Shown here: piece by piece, positions 24,311 to 35,945 of the stretch
How the letters are laid out: each line of letters starts with the position of its first letter
Numbering within the stretch: the stretch's first letter is position 1
Assembly: GCF_022201045.2 (NCBI RefSeq)
Contig: NC_068561.1
Span: 26,046,501-26,110,500, forward strand
Source of the DNA: Citrus sinensis
Lineage: Eukaryota > Streptophyta > Magnoliopsida > Sapindales > Rutaceae
Direction: 5' to 3'
DNA length: 64,000 nt
Position numbers and translations under genes: made by a program
Notes under the pieces: generated by a model
Databases searched by the model: none
What the model saw: the letters and a program-made list of their open reading frames with translations, nothing else
Told to the model about the DNA's origin: nothing

Positions 24311-25952
24311 ACACTTATTAAAGAAAACTATCATAATTAATGCAACTATTATTTTTCCCCGGCTTCTTCAACCTCCTGATGTTTATCGCTTCAATTATTT
24401 TTTAGATTTTCACCATTGTACACACACGCAGATATAAACGAAAGATTGACTCTCTGTTAGTTTTTTTTTTTTTTTTCCCTTCATAATGTATTGTTATAAA
24501 ACTCATAAAGCCAAGATTATTAAAATCACATTGGATAGGTACAAGTTCTCGCCCACCGTTTATTTGCAGATCTCATAGAATCGTTTTCTTTGAACAAGTC
24601 AAAATCTTAATTAAGGAGACAGAATATATTATCCAAATCCCAATAAACGTGGCTAAGAAGAGCTTATTGGCCAAATCCAAGAGCATATTTTCCAAGTATA
24701 AGTTTTTAAGTCAAATCCGCTTCCTTCAATCTTTGCTGCATTAACAGAGGTGCACATGAGAAAAAAAGAACAAAAGATGACTTCTGTTCCTCTAGGACTT
24801 TGCTTTGACAAAAGAACATACCTTTAAGTTGCTGAATTTATATCGTAATTGTTTGAATGCCCCATTGAATGAAACAAGAAGACAATGCAAAAGAGATCAA
24901 TATAGGAGATTGCGACGAGTGATCTTTTAAAATTTTATTTAATCACACTTTCTTATCTAAAATTGTAATTTACAATTGGGACATTTTAGTAATAAATTTT
25001 TTATTTATTAAAAAATGAATTTATTGAGTATTTTAGTGGTTCAAATATCCTCACTCATATTGGTATTAGTATTTACTACATTATATATCTCCGTGATAGA
25101 AATTACACATTACATGATGCAATATTTAAAATAAAAAGTTAGATTAGGATACTCCCATATATGGTTTAATGCTAGTGTATGATTAGCGTTTAACTATTTT
25201 TATTTTTTTCATAAATTTGAAAACAGATTATAAGAGAATCAGATCCAAAAAGTTGTGATGTCTATCATTACTCTATTAAACAAAGTAGGTGAGAAAAGAG
25301 ACTTGAAATCTTTCTCCTAAAGATAACCAACTAATTAATTGCCGTATGCACTGTATATGTATCCTCGCTGTAAAAATAAACAAAAAAATGAGACAATGAT
25401 TAATATTGAGAGTAATTAATTAGGAAGATAATCTTGTGAAAGAAATCACTTGATGACTTTACATTCCATACAATTGGCGAAGCAACATGCAATAAAAGGC
25501 ATTAAAAAGATTAATGCTTCAATTTCTTGGAAATTAATTAATTAATTTCTTTACCATGAATCAATATATAGCCTTGTTCATCGATAATATTATTCGTTTT
25601 TGTTTTAAGTGGACGTAAGATGTACATATATGTAGGTATATGTATAGTTTGATGTGCGATTTATTACCTGAAATTAAGTTGCTATTTACTCATTCAAAAT
25701 TAGGATATCATGGGGGATAATTTAATAGCGGTCACTGATGAGTGACTGGAATCTGGGGACCATTTTATATATGGAATTAATGGTACCACCAGTAGCAGTA
25801 TTGCTTTGCTAAATTTGCTCAATCTGAATGTGAATGTGAATGAATGGAGAGTACTGCGAGTGAAGCTTTCTACTGTTCTCTTCTGTCCTGATCTCTTGAT
25901 AGTTGAGATGCATGCCCAACAGCACCACCACCATCACGTGATCATCTATCTA
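24311..25952. other. AT-rich intergenic DNA, no gene seen
   Basis: No coding frame, RNA gene or clear repeat was recognised here beyond poly-A/T tracts. Confidence 0.5.
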
Positions 25953-25962
25953 ATCTATTGCT

Positions 25963-26188
25963 CTTTTTTTTTTTTTTTTGTCTTAACCACGAGGTATTTT
26001 GGGAAGGGCTCCAATTGTGGGAGACACCTTTAAGTCCGTGCCACAACCCAGACTAGAAGTCCCCGCTCGAACTGGGAGGCACAAATTCTCCTAACAAAGG
26101 CGATTTCCCTGCTACTCGAACTGAGGAGCAAACCTAGTTAAGCCACTTAAGGGGACTCCATTGCCAGTGGAGCCAACACTTTGTTGGT
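25963..26188 (-). mobile_element. tRNA-derived SINE with perfect target-site duplications
   Basis: Read on the minus strand, a unique 226-base body ends in a run of about 17 A residues (the T run at 25964-25979). ATCTATTGCT occurs directly outside both ends (25953-25962 and 26189-26198), a perfect 10-bp target duplication. Near the 5' end of the minus-strand copy, TGGCTCCACTGG resembles a pol III box A. Two GTTCGAG motifs further in resemble box B. Together these indicate a plant SINE inserted by LINE-type target-primed reverse transcription. The family name was not determined. Confidence 0.85.
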
Positions 26189-26198
26189 ATCTATTGCT

Positions 26199-29031
26199 TT
26201 CTTTTATTAGACTTTTTAGAAAGAGATAGAGATATTGCAAAACCCTAAAAGTTATTTCTCTCCCATCTCTTTCTTTCTGCAAAACAACCAGTGATTTTTT
26301 TAATTAAGTCATTGAAGAAGCATCAGCTAAAAGTTAAAACACACAGAAGAAACCCTTCTCTCATGCCTTTCATCATCACTTTTCTTTCTTATACTCACCC
26401 ACACACACACATTGACAATTACACTTTTTTTTGGGGTAAGAAAATAAAAAAAAACAATTATTTATTTTTTTATTGTTTAATTCCCTGTTCCTAAGGTCGA
26501 CATATATATTCTGAAAATCCAATTTCTTAGTTTTCTTAGTCTCTGTCCTATTCATTACGAAGGAAAATTGATGACTACATATGACAAAAATTCCTAGCTG
26601 GCTACACAAAATGAAATAAAAGTAAAATCTTTTTTCCAGAACTTGTTTTTGGCTTCCTTATTATGGATTATGGAATGGGTTGAAAAGTTTATACATGCCA
26701 ACTTTTCAAAGTGTAGCGCATAAAGCATACACACACGCACACATTGAAGAGAAAATTTATTCTTTGCCTAATTCTTTCTGTTCCTCTACCCTTTGGTTGC
26801 ATCTTTTACGGGATTCCACGGAAAACTCGACAAGAAAATAAGCTATAGGGGAACAAAGACGCTTCGTGAATGGAGGTTTTCAATCACTTGCTAGTTTAGC
26901 AACTAGAGCCGTGTTGCTTATGAAAAAGCTAGGCGGCTAATCATAAAGAAAGGCTAGGGTTTTTGAAACTGGGATCCACAAATGACTTGAGACCTAAAAA
27001 GCAATCATTGGGGAAGAAGGTGATCAGGTAATGCTACATGTGAGATCCTTTTCAAGGATGAAGAATTAAACTTTCATACGTCTCTATTTTTTTCTCAAAT
27101 TGTCTTAAATATCATTAAAAGAGTCATATTCCAGTGCATTTGCGGACTGTCAGGCTTTAGATTCAATACAAGAGTTCAACTTGCTCCATGCATATGCATA
27201 TATATCTCTGCAGGGAAAAGGTGTGTGGTCCTCGGTGGATATGATTTAAAGAAACGTTTGTTGGTCCCTCACCTATATGTCTTAAGTTGCTATCATACAC
27301 ATCACGATGACAACGCTAGCCTCTTCGAGTATAGACCACAACTTTCAAGCCCCTTGATAGACTTATTACATCCCAATAGATTTATCTTTTGTCTTCTAAA
27401 TCCTTCTACCATGTGGGTTCTGATTGCAGTATCATCACTCCCTTTATTTTCTTTTTTTTTGACTTTGATTACATGCTCAATTTTGATCACAAACTATATT
27501 TAATTTTCTTTCATTTAGAGTTTTTTCATCAGCACAATTTATACTATCTATGCATGTGTGGTACCGTCATATCTATCACTTCTTTAATTCGGTAACGATA
27601 TACTGCTGGTCTAAGTACTGATTGTTGTGAAGGGTAAATCGATTGGTGCTGTAACTGATGGAATAATTTTGTTGCTGCCATTTTGAAAAATTAGATGGAA
27701 CCATCCCAAATTCACTTAATCATGATCATATGTGTTTATATAATATTATATGAACATCTTTCTTAGTCCTATCCTATCCTAGGCGTGCATTTCATCGTCC
27801 CCCATGTGATAACTAGCTAGGGGATTTAGTTTGCAAAACCTTTTGTAGTTGTCGATAAAGCATGCCTTGCCACTTTATAAATGTGCAGCTTATATGGTCC
27901 CGTGTTCAAATATATTTTATTTCTTTTGTTTGTGTTGAAGACGTATATAATCTTAAACATAAGTTGACATCTCTCAAATTAAACCAGCTATATCTAATTG
28001 TGATCTGAACAGAGGAAGATTAGCCCCTAATGATTCATGATCAAGGCAATGATTGATCAATATGCGTGATAGAAAAAAAATGAAAAGATTTATTAGGCTG
28101 ACGGCGATATGTTACACGTGGCAGCATTAGTGCCATTGCTTTTTCCTGAATTAATTCTTTTGTGGAGCATGGTCGGTTGAATTCCGGCATCTTTTCTTTC
28201 TCAAATGCTCCAACTCCATCAGTAAGCTTATTCTCTGCAATCAATATCAAAATTCAACCTTAGCTTGAAAGACACAATATGCAGAATGTCTAGCTGAGCC
28301 CTAATACCAAATTTTAGAAGGTGCTAAAATCAAAGGCGGCGCAGAATCCTCGTAACTTTCAACCACAGCCACATAATGCATCAAATTGTCTCCTTTCTTG
28401 TAAGTTCTCATGGTTTGAATTCTTTCTTCGAAAAGCATAACCTACAGATACTAGAACTTTAACCTTTACCACTATATATACGCGCGCGCGTGTGTTGTGT
28501 ATCCATATCTATTCTGCTATATATAGAAGCATGTATTGCAGCTGTATAATAGAGCTGCCTCAATAATCACAACAGCTGTGATGTAGGTTTTCTGACCAGC
28601 ATCATATAAATTAACAATTGAGAGTAGTTGATCGATCGATGCAACATCAAATTAGTTCTCTTGATTACTCTCCCCACCCCACCTTCTCTCTCTCTATATA
28701 TATGTATGTATGTATGCGTGTCTGTGTTTTTTTTTAAAAAAATTAATCGTTCATACTCCTAATGTATCTGACACTAATTGACACTACTCTTTTATTTTAT
28801 GTGAATTTTCTAATTATTACTTTTCAGTTGTGTAAGTTACTAGCTCTTTAATTTAATTAGGTATGCGTGGGTGTGTGTAGGGATCTAATAATTTTTTTTT
28901 TCCTTTGTTCTCTTGTGTTTTCATAGATCAGGGGGAAGAACAAAATTGTTGGGAAGTACTTGCAGAAACTCGGAGAGTTAATTTCCTAGAATTTAAGGAA
29001 TATTAATTTAATAGTTTACATATCTAGCTGC
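26199..29031. other. Upstream region of the TCP gene
   Basis: No gene was recognised. Short frames such as 27225-27503 lack any family. Simple repeats include a (CA)n run near 26399-26410 and CG/TA alternation near 28470-28500. A possible leader acceptor (TTTTCATAG) ends near 28926. Confidence 0.5.
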
Positions 29032-30234
29032 ATGTGCACCAAAAATAATGAGATTAGATCACATGAGATGATTACAAGCTCGAAAGAAGCAGTATGTTCT
29101 TCGAAACAAGAAGGTAATACAGGCGAGGGCAAGATCATAATCACTAAAGCTTCATCAAGTTCAGCATGGCTAAGATTGAAGGATCCACGGATTGTACGCG
29201 TGTCTCGTGCTTTCGGAGGTAAAGACAGGCACAGTAAAGTTTGCACCATAAGAGGATTGAGAGACAGGAGAGTAAGGCTTTCTGTTCCCACAGCTATCCA
29301 GTTATATGGTCTTCAGGACAGGCTTGGACTTAATCAACCAAGTAAGGTTGTTGATTGGTTGCTTAATGCGGCCAAGGATGAAATTGATGAACTCCCTCCT
29401 CTTCCAGCATTAATACCTCCTGAGAATTTTGGTCTAAATAACCATCATCAAGAAATTACTCTATCTTCTAATGGTAATGAAGCAGCTGGTGGTGCTGGTT
29501 CTTCTCAAATATCTAGCAAACAAGGCAGCTTCAGTATCAAAAATTGGGAAAGTGCAGATCCGAGATCAGATAACGCTTGGAGTTCTGAAGAAGCTTTTTG
29601 GAGGGCTGCTGATTATAAGTCCAAATTAGCAACAGCAAATGCAAATAAAGAAAACTGGACTAAAGAAAGTGATCATCAATATCGAGAGAAAGTACAAGAA
29701 CCCTCATCATCAATCAACTTCTTACCTAGACGACCCTGTGCTACTTCTACTAATTCTTCCTTGCCACCACTAAGTAATAATTTGTTTAATAATGCAAATG
29801 CTTTGCCATTTGGTCCTTATTATCATTTGGAACCTTCAAATATTCCCTTCTCTCATCATCAATACTTGGCAAGTCATGGGTTAAATATAACATCCCAAAC
29901 AGAAGACCTTCACAACTTTAATGTTGTGCAATTGCCATCCCCATTATCCCTATCATCCGCAGCCGCAGCCGGCTCTCAGATTTTGGTATGTCCACCACTA
30001 CCACCTGGAGCAGGAGCAGGAGCAACACAACCATTAGTCTTCCCTTCACAAATTAATCACTTTCAAATGTTGAGCCCGACAAATTCATCACACGGTGCCA
30101 CTGCAAATTCTCATTTCCAAGCTACTCCACACACCATAAGACCCTTCCATTTGGGCATGACCTCTAGGTTTCTTCCTTCTCACGGCGGCACTGCTAGTCA
30201 GTCAGATAAGGACAAGGAGTTTCCTTCTAAATAA
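29032..30234 (+). CDS. TCP transcription factor, CIN class (TCP5/13/17-like)
   Basis: This nuclear DNA-binding factor belongs to a clade controlling leaf shape and cell differentiation. It is a single exon of 400 residues starting at ATG 29032; a second in-frame Met at residue 13 is an alternative start. The TCP domain lies at about 49-120: a basic part ([20 protein letters not shown]) followed by the helix-loop-helix ([17 protein letters not shown], then [20 protein letters not shown]). This pattern places it in class II, CIN subgroup. No miR319-like target site was noticed, which favours the TCP5/TCP13/TCP17 branch over TCP2/3/4/10/24. The rest is low-complexity, rich in Asn, Ser, His and Pro, with Ala and Gly runs near 318-340, as in family members. 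It is flanked by more than 2.8 kb of gene-free DNA upstream. Confidence 0.93.
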   Translation: MCTKNNEIRSHEMITSSKEAVCSSKQEGNTGEGKIIITKASSSSAWLRLKDPRIVRVSRAFGGKDRHSKVCTIRGLRDRRVRLSVPTAIQLYGLQDRLGLNQPSKVVDWLLNAAKDEIDELPPLPALIPPENFGLNNHHQEITLSSNGNEAAGGAGSSQISSKQGSFSIKNWESADPRSDNAWSSEEAFWRAADYKSKLATANANKENWTKESDHQYREKVQEPSSSINFLPRRPCATSTNSSLPPLSNNLFNNANALPFGPYYHLEPSNIPFSHHQYLASHGLNITSQTEDLHNFNVVQLPSPLSLSSAAAAGSQILVCPPLPPGAGAGATQPLVFPSQINHFQMLSPTNSSHGATANSHFQATPHTIRPFHLGMTSRFLPSHGGTASQSDKDKEFPSK

Positions 30235-31557
30235 CATGAAAGCATGCAGCTGTACTACAAGATGCACTCAGGGAAGGAAAAACAAAATAAATCCGGGCTC
30301 CTTTCCGTTCAAGTGCAACCATGCTTCCATATTTGTTTTTTCTTTTTTTTGCCTCGGAAGAGAGGAAAGGTACTCTTAAAATCAAGGTATTTAATTGTTT
30401 GAGCTTGACATGACTACTTTACTTCCCCGCAGGAGCTACGAGATATGCAGACAGTCTATTTTAAAACTATGGATACTTACAACTATAATTTTAGGTTTGA
30501 TTTTGTAATTTCTGGTCATCCGGTGACTGAAAATCAAGTTCGGACTCCTTTTAAGTTTGAGAATTGTTATAAAGAAATAACGATAATAAAATTAATAAAA
30601 GAGCATGTGATGCTGTGTGGATGGTTTCATTCTAGTGTCAAAACAATATATATTGTTCATATTTATACACACAGACACGGTACATGTTTTTCATTAGTTG
30701 AATGATAACAATGAAGGATACTTCTACACTGAAATTGTGCTCCTTTTGTTGCATCTGCGATTTGGTTAGTCAGAAATTTTTTTGATAGATAAAGATATGT
30801 GCTGGTTATTGAAGTGAAAGACGAACAAGATTATTTCGCAGCTTTAGTTGACTAGGAAATTATAGCTTTGTTCCTGTTCCATTGTCGTCATTTGCTTCAT
30901 GCTTTAAGGTCTCACTTTCATGATATATAATCTCATGACATTTTATATTACTCTAATCTCTTTCTCTTTCTGTCAAGAACCATTAATTACAATTTGGAAT
31001 ACCCTATACCTATAGAGGGGAAAAAATGTAGAAGGAGCAAAGCATGCATGTTCGGACTTTCCTTTCATAACGTTTGCTAAGTATTTTTAGTAGATACAGT
31101 CAATTAATTGAATATAGAGGTTGAGGACTCAATTATGAATGTAAGCACATTTTAAAACGTGGATTTGAGCCGGACTCCAATAATTTAAATTATTAAATTA
31201 CGTCTAGATAGGGTTAAAATTCGTATATTTAAATATACGGGCTATATATATGAGAAATTCTAGAGGTTAACTGTGTGAAGAAGAAATTGACTTGGTACCA
31301 TGTGCACAAGGTCGAACTAGATAATGGAAGAATAGCAAGTTTTGAAGTAGGGTTAAAGGGCTCGATGAAAGCTGCATCAAGTGAAAAGATTGTTAGTGGT
31401 CCTTAATGAAAAAAAAAAAAAAAAGAACACAAGGAGAAGACAAGAAGCAAAGATACATAGATTTGGAAGTTTGTTTGTTTTTACTTACTATTCCCACAAG
31501 CTTTTGCTCTGAGAACCTCATACATTTCTTTGTCTCTCCACTATAAAAAGTTGAGTG
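30235..31557. other. 3' region of the TCP gene and intergenic DNA
   Basis: The first few hundred bases are probably the TCP 3' untranslated region; the frame at 30445-30705 has no family. No RNA gene was seen. Confidence 0.5.
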
Positions 31558-31967
31558 ATACTATGCTTACTTAGTTGAGATATTTAGTTTATATCCCAAT
31601 TGATGTATCATCAATAGAAATTCACTGATTGGAAAATGATAATACTTAATAATTATCTATCACTTGAACCATCAGATAGTGTTATACCATTTGCCACATC
31701 ATTTAGGATGTAATATTTGTATCCCAACTGAGTAAGTATAGCATTATTATATATAGTTTTCATAAATAATTAGCAATATTAATATTTTATCTTTATTTTA
31801 TGTTATTGAAATCATTAATTTCTAGGGTTAATTTAATTTCTGAAGATATTTTTTCCCAACTAAGTAAGTATAGAATTATTGTACATAGTTTTCCTAAATA
31901 ATTAGAAATATTAATATTTTATCCTTATTTTGTGTTATTGAAAGGGTTAATTTGATTTATGAAGATA
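31558..31967. mobile_element. Small TIR element with a duplicated right end
   Basis: ACTATGCTTACTTAGTTGAG at about 31560 is matched inversely by CAACTGAGTAAGTATAGCAT ending near 31745, giving a MITE-like unit of about 190 bases. The right end and its flank (about 31724-31850) are then repeated in tandem at about 31853-31967 (CCCAACTAAGTAAGTATAGA and onward), with good likeness over about 115-125 bases. Non-coding. Confidence 0.6.
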
Positions 31968-32807
31968 CTTGTGAATGAGTGGAAGCAGTTTTGAACTTCT
32001 TACAAGATTTACAGATCATTAACTAGAAGTTAGTAGAAAAATATTTTCAACGAATCCAGTCTTACATGCAAATTCCGTTTGTTTGAACATGCGTTATTGC
32101 AGCCTTAGATTAACATGTGAAATCCTCACTCTGTGAATATGGTCGGATCAGTACTTTGTGTTCTATTCTCTATCCAATCTTTGTTCTAACTTCTAATCTT
32201 AATTAATTAATTACTGGCATCTAATCTCGCTTACCGTGATTTTGAACAATCTTTATCTTAATCGTTTTATGAGCACACACAAGATTAATCTCAATTACTT
32301 ACTCTAAATGCCGATCGAGCAGGATATACATGGCCAATCTAAGCGCACTAATATTTTTAACATATGTATGCTTGACAGCTTGAGAAGCGAAGAAGAATTA
32401 GCAGTACTTTTTCTTAATTCTCTAAGTGAATGACCAACAAATGAGTGAAATCATTAGCTTATTCAAGAATGCAGATAAAAAGCGTAATTAGGAATGTCTA
32501 AAATATTTATGTTATTTTTACCCATTAAAATTTTCTTCAATAAAGGAGGCGCGAGATAGTTCTAAACCATTACTACTTTCAGGTTCAAGTATATCGTAAA
32601 CTTAAAAAATTACAAGTCTTAACATTTGAGGCTGTAAATTTAAGGCTTTAAGTTGCAAATTAAGCCTAATATATCAAGTTACAAGTTTTTGTATCAATTA
32701 ATATCCTTACCTCCATCATGGTCATCCATTGTATCAAATTTTTAAGAACCAAATTAGTTCTTCTTGAGTGTATTTCCTAGCTCCAAGGAATTGATTGAGT
32801 AGTTTTA
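31968..32807. other. AT-rich intergenic DNA, no gene seen
   Basis: No reading frame with family likeness, RNA gene or clear repeat was found. Confidence 0.5.
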
Positions 32808-33092
32808 GGCTGTGTTTGGAATTGAGGTTGGACAATTAATTGTAGCTTAAAAGGTGTAGCAAGTAAAGTGTTTGGTAAACATTAGCTGCTGTAGCTTAAA
32901 AGCTATCTTGATATGATTTTTCACTTATATGACAGAGAATCTATTATATCTCTAATAATTTTATCAAAATTATTATTTAAAATTTATATTTACTACATAT
33001 TATTAACTTTTGTTTCATACTTATAGTTTTTTTTTTCCCACAGCAGCTGCAGTTTAAAAGATATGTACAACACTTCAATCGTAAACGCACCC
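32808..33092. mobile_element. MITE of the same family as 16553-16822, copy 2
   Basis: It starts GGCTGTGTTTGGAATTGAGG and ends AATCGTAAACGCACCC, the same TIR family as copy 1. The bodies share long blocks, for example CTTGATATGATTTTTCACTT against TTGATATGATTTTTTACTTG and the AATTATTATTTAAAATTTAT segment. TTA flanks both ends (32805-32807 and 33093-33095), which would suit a Tourist-type 3-bp duplication. The copies have diverged by many point changes, so the insertions are not recent. Confidence 0.75.
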
Positions 33093-33304
33093 TTAGAATG
33101 ATTTCAATAATTAATTATTCGAGTTATTTTGAAGAGGTAGAATCTCAATTTCTTTTCATCCAACATATCCCCCAAAATTAATATATTCCAATTAATGATT
33201 ATTTCTTTGTATGGAATCTCCTAAATTTTTATGTATGAAACTCTTTGTTACCCATTACAATCTAATACATAAAGTGGTTGTATATCAATAATTGTCTATA
33301 AGAT

Positions 33305-33907
33305 TAAGGGCCATATAGGATTGCTTTGGGAGGCTTAAAAATTCCTTTGAAAAGTTAAAAGTTAATGTTTTTTTGTTTGATGATTTCTTTTTTTTAAAAA
33401 TCATCTTATACTACAACAAATTTTGAAAAATAATGAAGGAATGGCTTTTTAAAAATGATTTTTGATAGTCAATTTTATATTAAATATAATTTCACATATA
33501 TCCTCAATTATTATATAAATCCAAAATTATCCTTATTCAATTAAGAAATTAAAATCATTAAATTTAAATATATTATTGTTATTACCATTTATATTAAGAT
33601 AACAAAATAAATGAAATAGTTAGCAATTTATTGTGTACTATATAATGAAAAAGAATATCACATATACTTGTATATAATACATGTGCAAGTAAATTTGTTC
33701 AATATAAAGTCCATTTCAGTCATTTGTATGCTTTTAATAGCTAAACACTAAGATTTACTAAACTTGTACGATCGATTTTAAAATTCAAAGCACTTTTAAA
33801 AACAAAAATTGACAAACATTTAACTGATTCTCTTCAAAATTGATTATCTCTACAATACAATTAACCATAATTATTTTAAAAACTATAATATTATCAAATT
33901 AGCCCCA
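33305..33907. mobile_element. Possible degenerate DNA element
   Basis: The segment begins AGGGCCATATAGGATTGC and ends near AATTAGCCCC, weakly inverse to each other. A block near 33820-33880 (TTTAACTGATTCTCTTC, then ATTGATTATCTCTACAATAC) recurs in diverged form at about 57138-57200 (TTTAACTGAATCTCTTTAC, then GTTGATTATTTATACAAC), showing that it is a dispersed repeat. Ends are uncertain. Confidence 0.4.
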
Positions 33908-34175
33908 AACTACAAATGTCATAACCTGTATGTCTAGTAGCTGTGCAATCAATAATGAAAGTTGTTATAGTTTTTCTGTTTGTTTATAAAGCGTGCATAA
34001 TTATCTATGGTGAATTATATATGGTTGCTTCATGTCATGTGGGTTTGCCAATTAGTTTAGCTGTTAAAATCTTTTTAGTGGAAATAAGAGGTGTTATGCT
34101 TATACTTTTACTTAACTCGATCCATTGACATAAATGAATGGGCCCCCTGAGTTAAGGATCCATATCTAATAACAT

Positions 34176-34518
34176 GTCATAATGTAAATAAGATTAAACA
34201 ATAAAAGTTCTAATCCTCACCAAACTAGAATCCTACAAGATAAAAGATAAGTTTTCTAACTTAATTATACTATTGATCGTCTCTCTTATATAAAGAGATC
34301 ATCACTCAAAGGTTTACATAGAGAAATAAGTATATTGGAGGAGAGGATACAATATCCTCCAAGCCTTTCTCTTAGTATTTTATTATTTATCTGTTATTAT
34401 GTTGTTCTTGATCTATAACTTAAGTGTTGGAGGATCTATGCCAGTAACGCCCTCGGCGACCCTTGACGGGTTATTATTTTACAAGATCCCGACCATCGAG
34501 CTCTTCATTTTCAACAAT
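34176..34518 (+). mobile_element. LTR-like retrotransposon fragment (possible solo LTR)
   Basis: The segment runs from a TGTCA to a TGACA, as LTR ends often do. It contains a TATA box in CTTATATAAAGAG near 34288, a polyadenylation-like region, and near its 3' end a phrase (GGAGGATCTATGCCAGTAAC, then CCCGACCATCGAGCTC) typical of the end of plant Gypsy/LARD-type LTRs. No primer-binding site, internal domain, second LTR or matching target duplication was seen, so the call is tentative. Confidence 0.4.
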
Positions 34519-35129
34519 GACAGTTCTAAGGACGTTCATATCTCTCATAGCTCATTCCACAAGTAAAATAACTCCTTCTCAACTCTTATTGTTGGCCCAT
34601 ATTTTGGTATCAATAGGAGGTTTGAGATTCAAATTCTTCTCATATTGGTGGAAAGCGAATCAGATTTATTAGACTATAACTTAAAAAAAAGTTTTACGTA
34701 ACCATTAAATGATGTGAAAAAGAAAAAGTTGGTTTATATATAAGGGATAGAGAGTAAATAGTTTTAATCCTTAGCACTAGTGTTCTGCTTGATCTCATAC
34801 ATTTTTCAATATAAATGAAAAGAAGTATATGGTTGATGAATTATAATAATAATTGTAAAAAGGGAGGGGTGGACAAAACAAAAATTAATTTTTTAGGTAA
34901 CTTAATTAATTAATTATAATAATTTATTTAGAAAAATTGTCTTAGATTCAATTTTATTATATATATATATATGAATGTTAAAATGCTGCTTTTTGATATC
35001 CTTTGAATTAAGGACGGAACATAATATAGGGAATTTTTTAAATATTGAAGCCCAAGAAAGTTTCCAAAGGTAATAAACTTTGGGCTGTTTAAACTTTAAA
35101 GAAGAAGAGGGAAAAAAAAAAAAAAAAAA
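34519..35129. other. Intergenic DNA downstream of the tRNA
   Basis: AT-rich, no gene seen. An (AT)n run lies near 34961-34972. A run of 18 A at 35112-35129 is the tRNA terminator region on the minus strand. Confidence 0.5.
35112..35129 (-). terminator. Pol III terminator of tRNA-Thr (T18)
   Basis: Eighteen A on the plus strand read as T18 on the minus strand, starting at the base after the tRNA 3' end. Confidence 0.85.
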
Positions 35130-35200
35130 GCCCCCGGCGAGGATCGAACTCGCGACCTTTCGCTTACGAAGCGAACGCACTACCACTATGCTACGGAGGC
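35130..35200 (-). tRNA. trnT-CGU: tRNA-Thr (anticodon CGT)
   Basis: The minus strand folds into a full cloverleaf of 71 bases. The acceptor stem is GCCTCCG with CGGGGGC (one T-G pair). The D stem is GCAT/GTGC with loop AGTGGTA. The anticodon stem is TTCGC/GCGAA with loop TTCGTAA, giving anticodon CGT, which reads ACG. The T stem is GCGAG/CTCGC with loop TTCGATC. There is no intron, and the CCA is not encoded. An uninterrupted run of 18 T follows the 3' end directly, a strong pol III terminator. Typical of a nuclear tRNA gene. Confidence 0.95.
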
Positions 35201-35549
35201 ATCTGATATCAATCTAGTTTACATTTAGTTTGTCTTTAGTATATCAAACAACTAAGTCTTAGCAACTTCACTTTGCCGTCTATAAAAGGTAGACCTCCGA
35301 TTCTCTGAACGCCAGCTTCCTTTATTTTGAGATTCTAATAGGGTTTTTATTTTAATTTACGTATTATATGTTAAATCCCCTGCTTCGAAAAAATTCTACG
35401 ATTCAAAAGTTTGACCTTTTTTTCTAGAATTAGGGTTTTTCTTTTCGGTGATCTTGCCGAAGCTCTTTCTTTTTCTTTCTTTTTTTCCCTTTAAGCTCAA
35501 TTTCGGCTCTTCAATGCTGGTGTTGCTAACAGTCGCTAGAAGTTAGCCG

Positions 35550-35814
35550 GTAAGCATCTTTCTGCTCAGCCATTTCTTTTTTTGATTTATCATTCGTCAT
35601 GTTCGTACTTCTAGTTTGAATTTTTGGGTTTAGATTTGGCGCAATAATCAATTAGAAGTTTTCTTTGGCAAATTTTTGTGTCAGAACGATCTCATTATAA
35701 TAATATTTGTTATCTTTTTTTCCGGGTTTCAATCATTGATGTGAAATGTGAAATGGAAGATTAAAAGTCTTGGTTTTTTTTTCACTAATTTTTTATTCTG
35801 TTTCCTTTTCGTAG
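35550..35814 (+). other. Leader intron of the TAF8 gene
   Basis: Donor GCCG|GTAAGC and acceptor TTTTCGTAG|GAACC bound a 265-base intron in the 5' untranslated region of TAF8. Splicing is inferred from consensus only. Confidence 0.65.
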
Positions 35815-35823
35815 GAACCTAAA

Positions 35824-35943
35824 ATGGCAAAGATGGTAAAATAATGAGTAGTGAGTGAACAATGCGAGAATTTGGAGATTATTTGAAAGGAATATTGCTT
35901 TTGCAAATATTACTAGGAGCAAAAAAGTGATATGAGGAGTTGA
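35824..35943 (+). promoter_or_regulatory. Chain of four upstream ORFs in the TAF8 leader
   Basis: In the second leader exon, four short ORFs come before the main start. ATG 35824 gives six codons, ending TAA 35842-35844. ATG 35844 overlaps that stop and gives four codons. ATG 35862 gives 22 codons, ending at 35930. ATG 35932 gives three codons, ending at 35943, two bases before the main ATG at 35946. Such leaders usually limit translation by requiring reinitiation or leaky scanning. Confidence 0.7.
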
Positions 35944-35945
35944 AT

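Noticed and set aside
27225..27503. 92-codon plus-strand frame ending in hydrophobic residues
   Set aside because: No family likeness and low-complexity end; the neighbouring DNA gives no splice or leader support.
28500..28640. Possible microRNA hairpin (repeated CAGCTG words upstream of TCP)
   Set aside because: The inverted matches are too short and no known mature miRNA sequence was recognised.
29016..29291. Minus-strand frame over the TCP start
   Set aside because: Antisense shadow of the conserved TCP domain.
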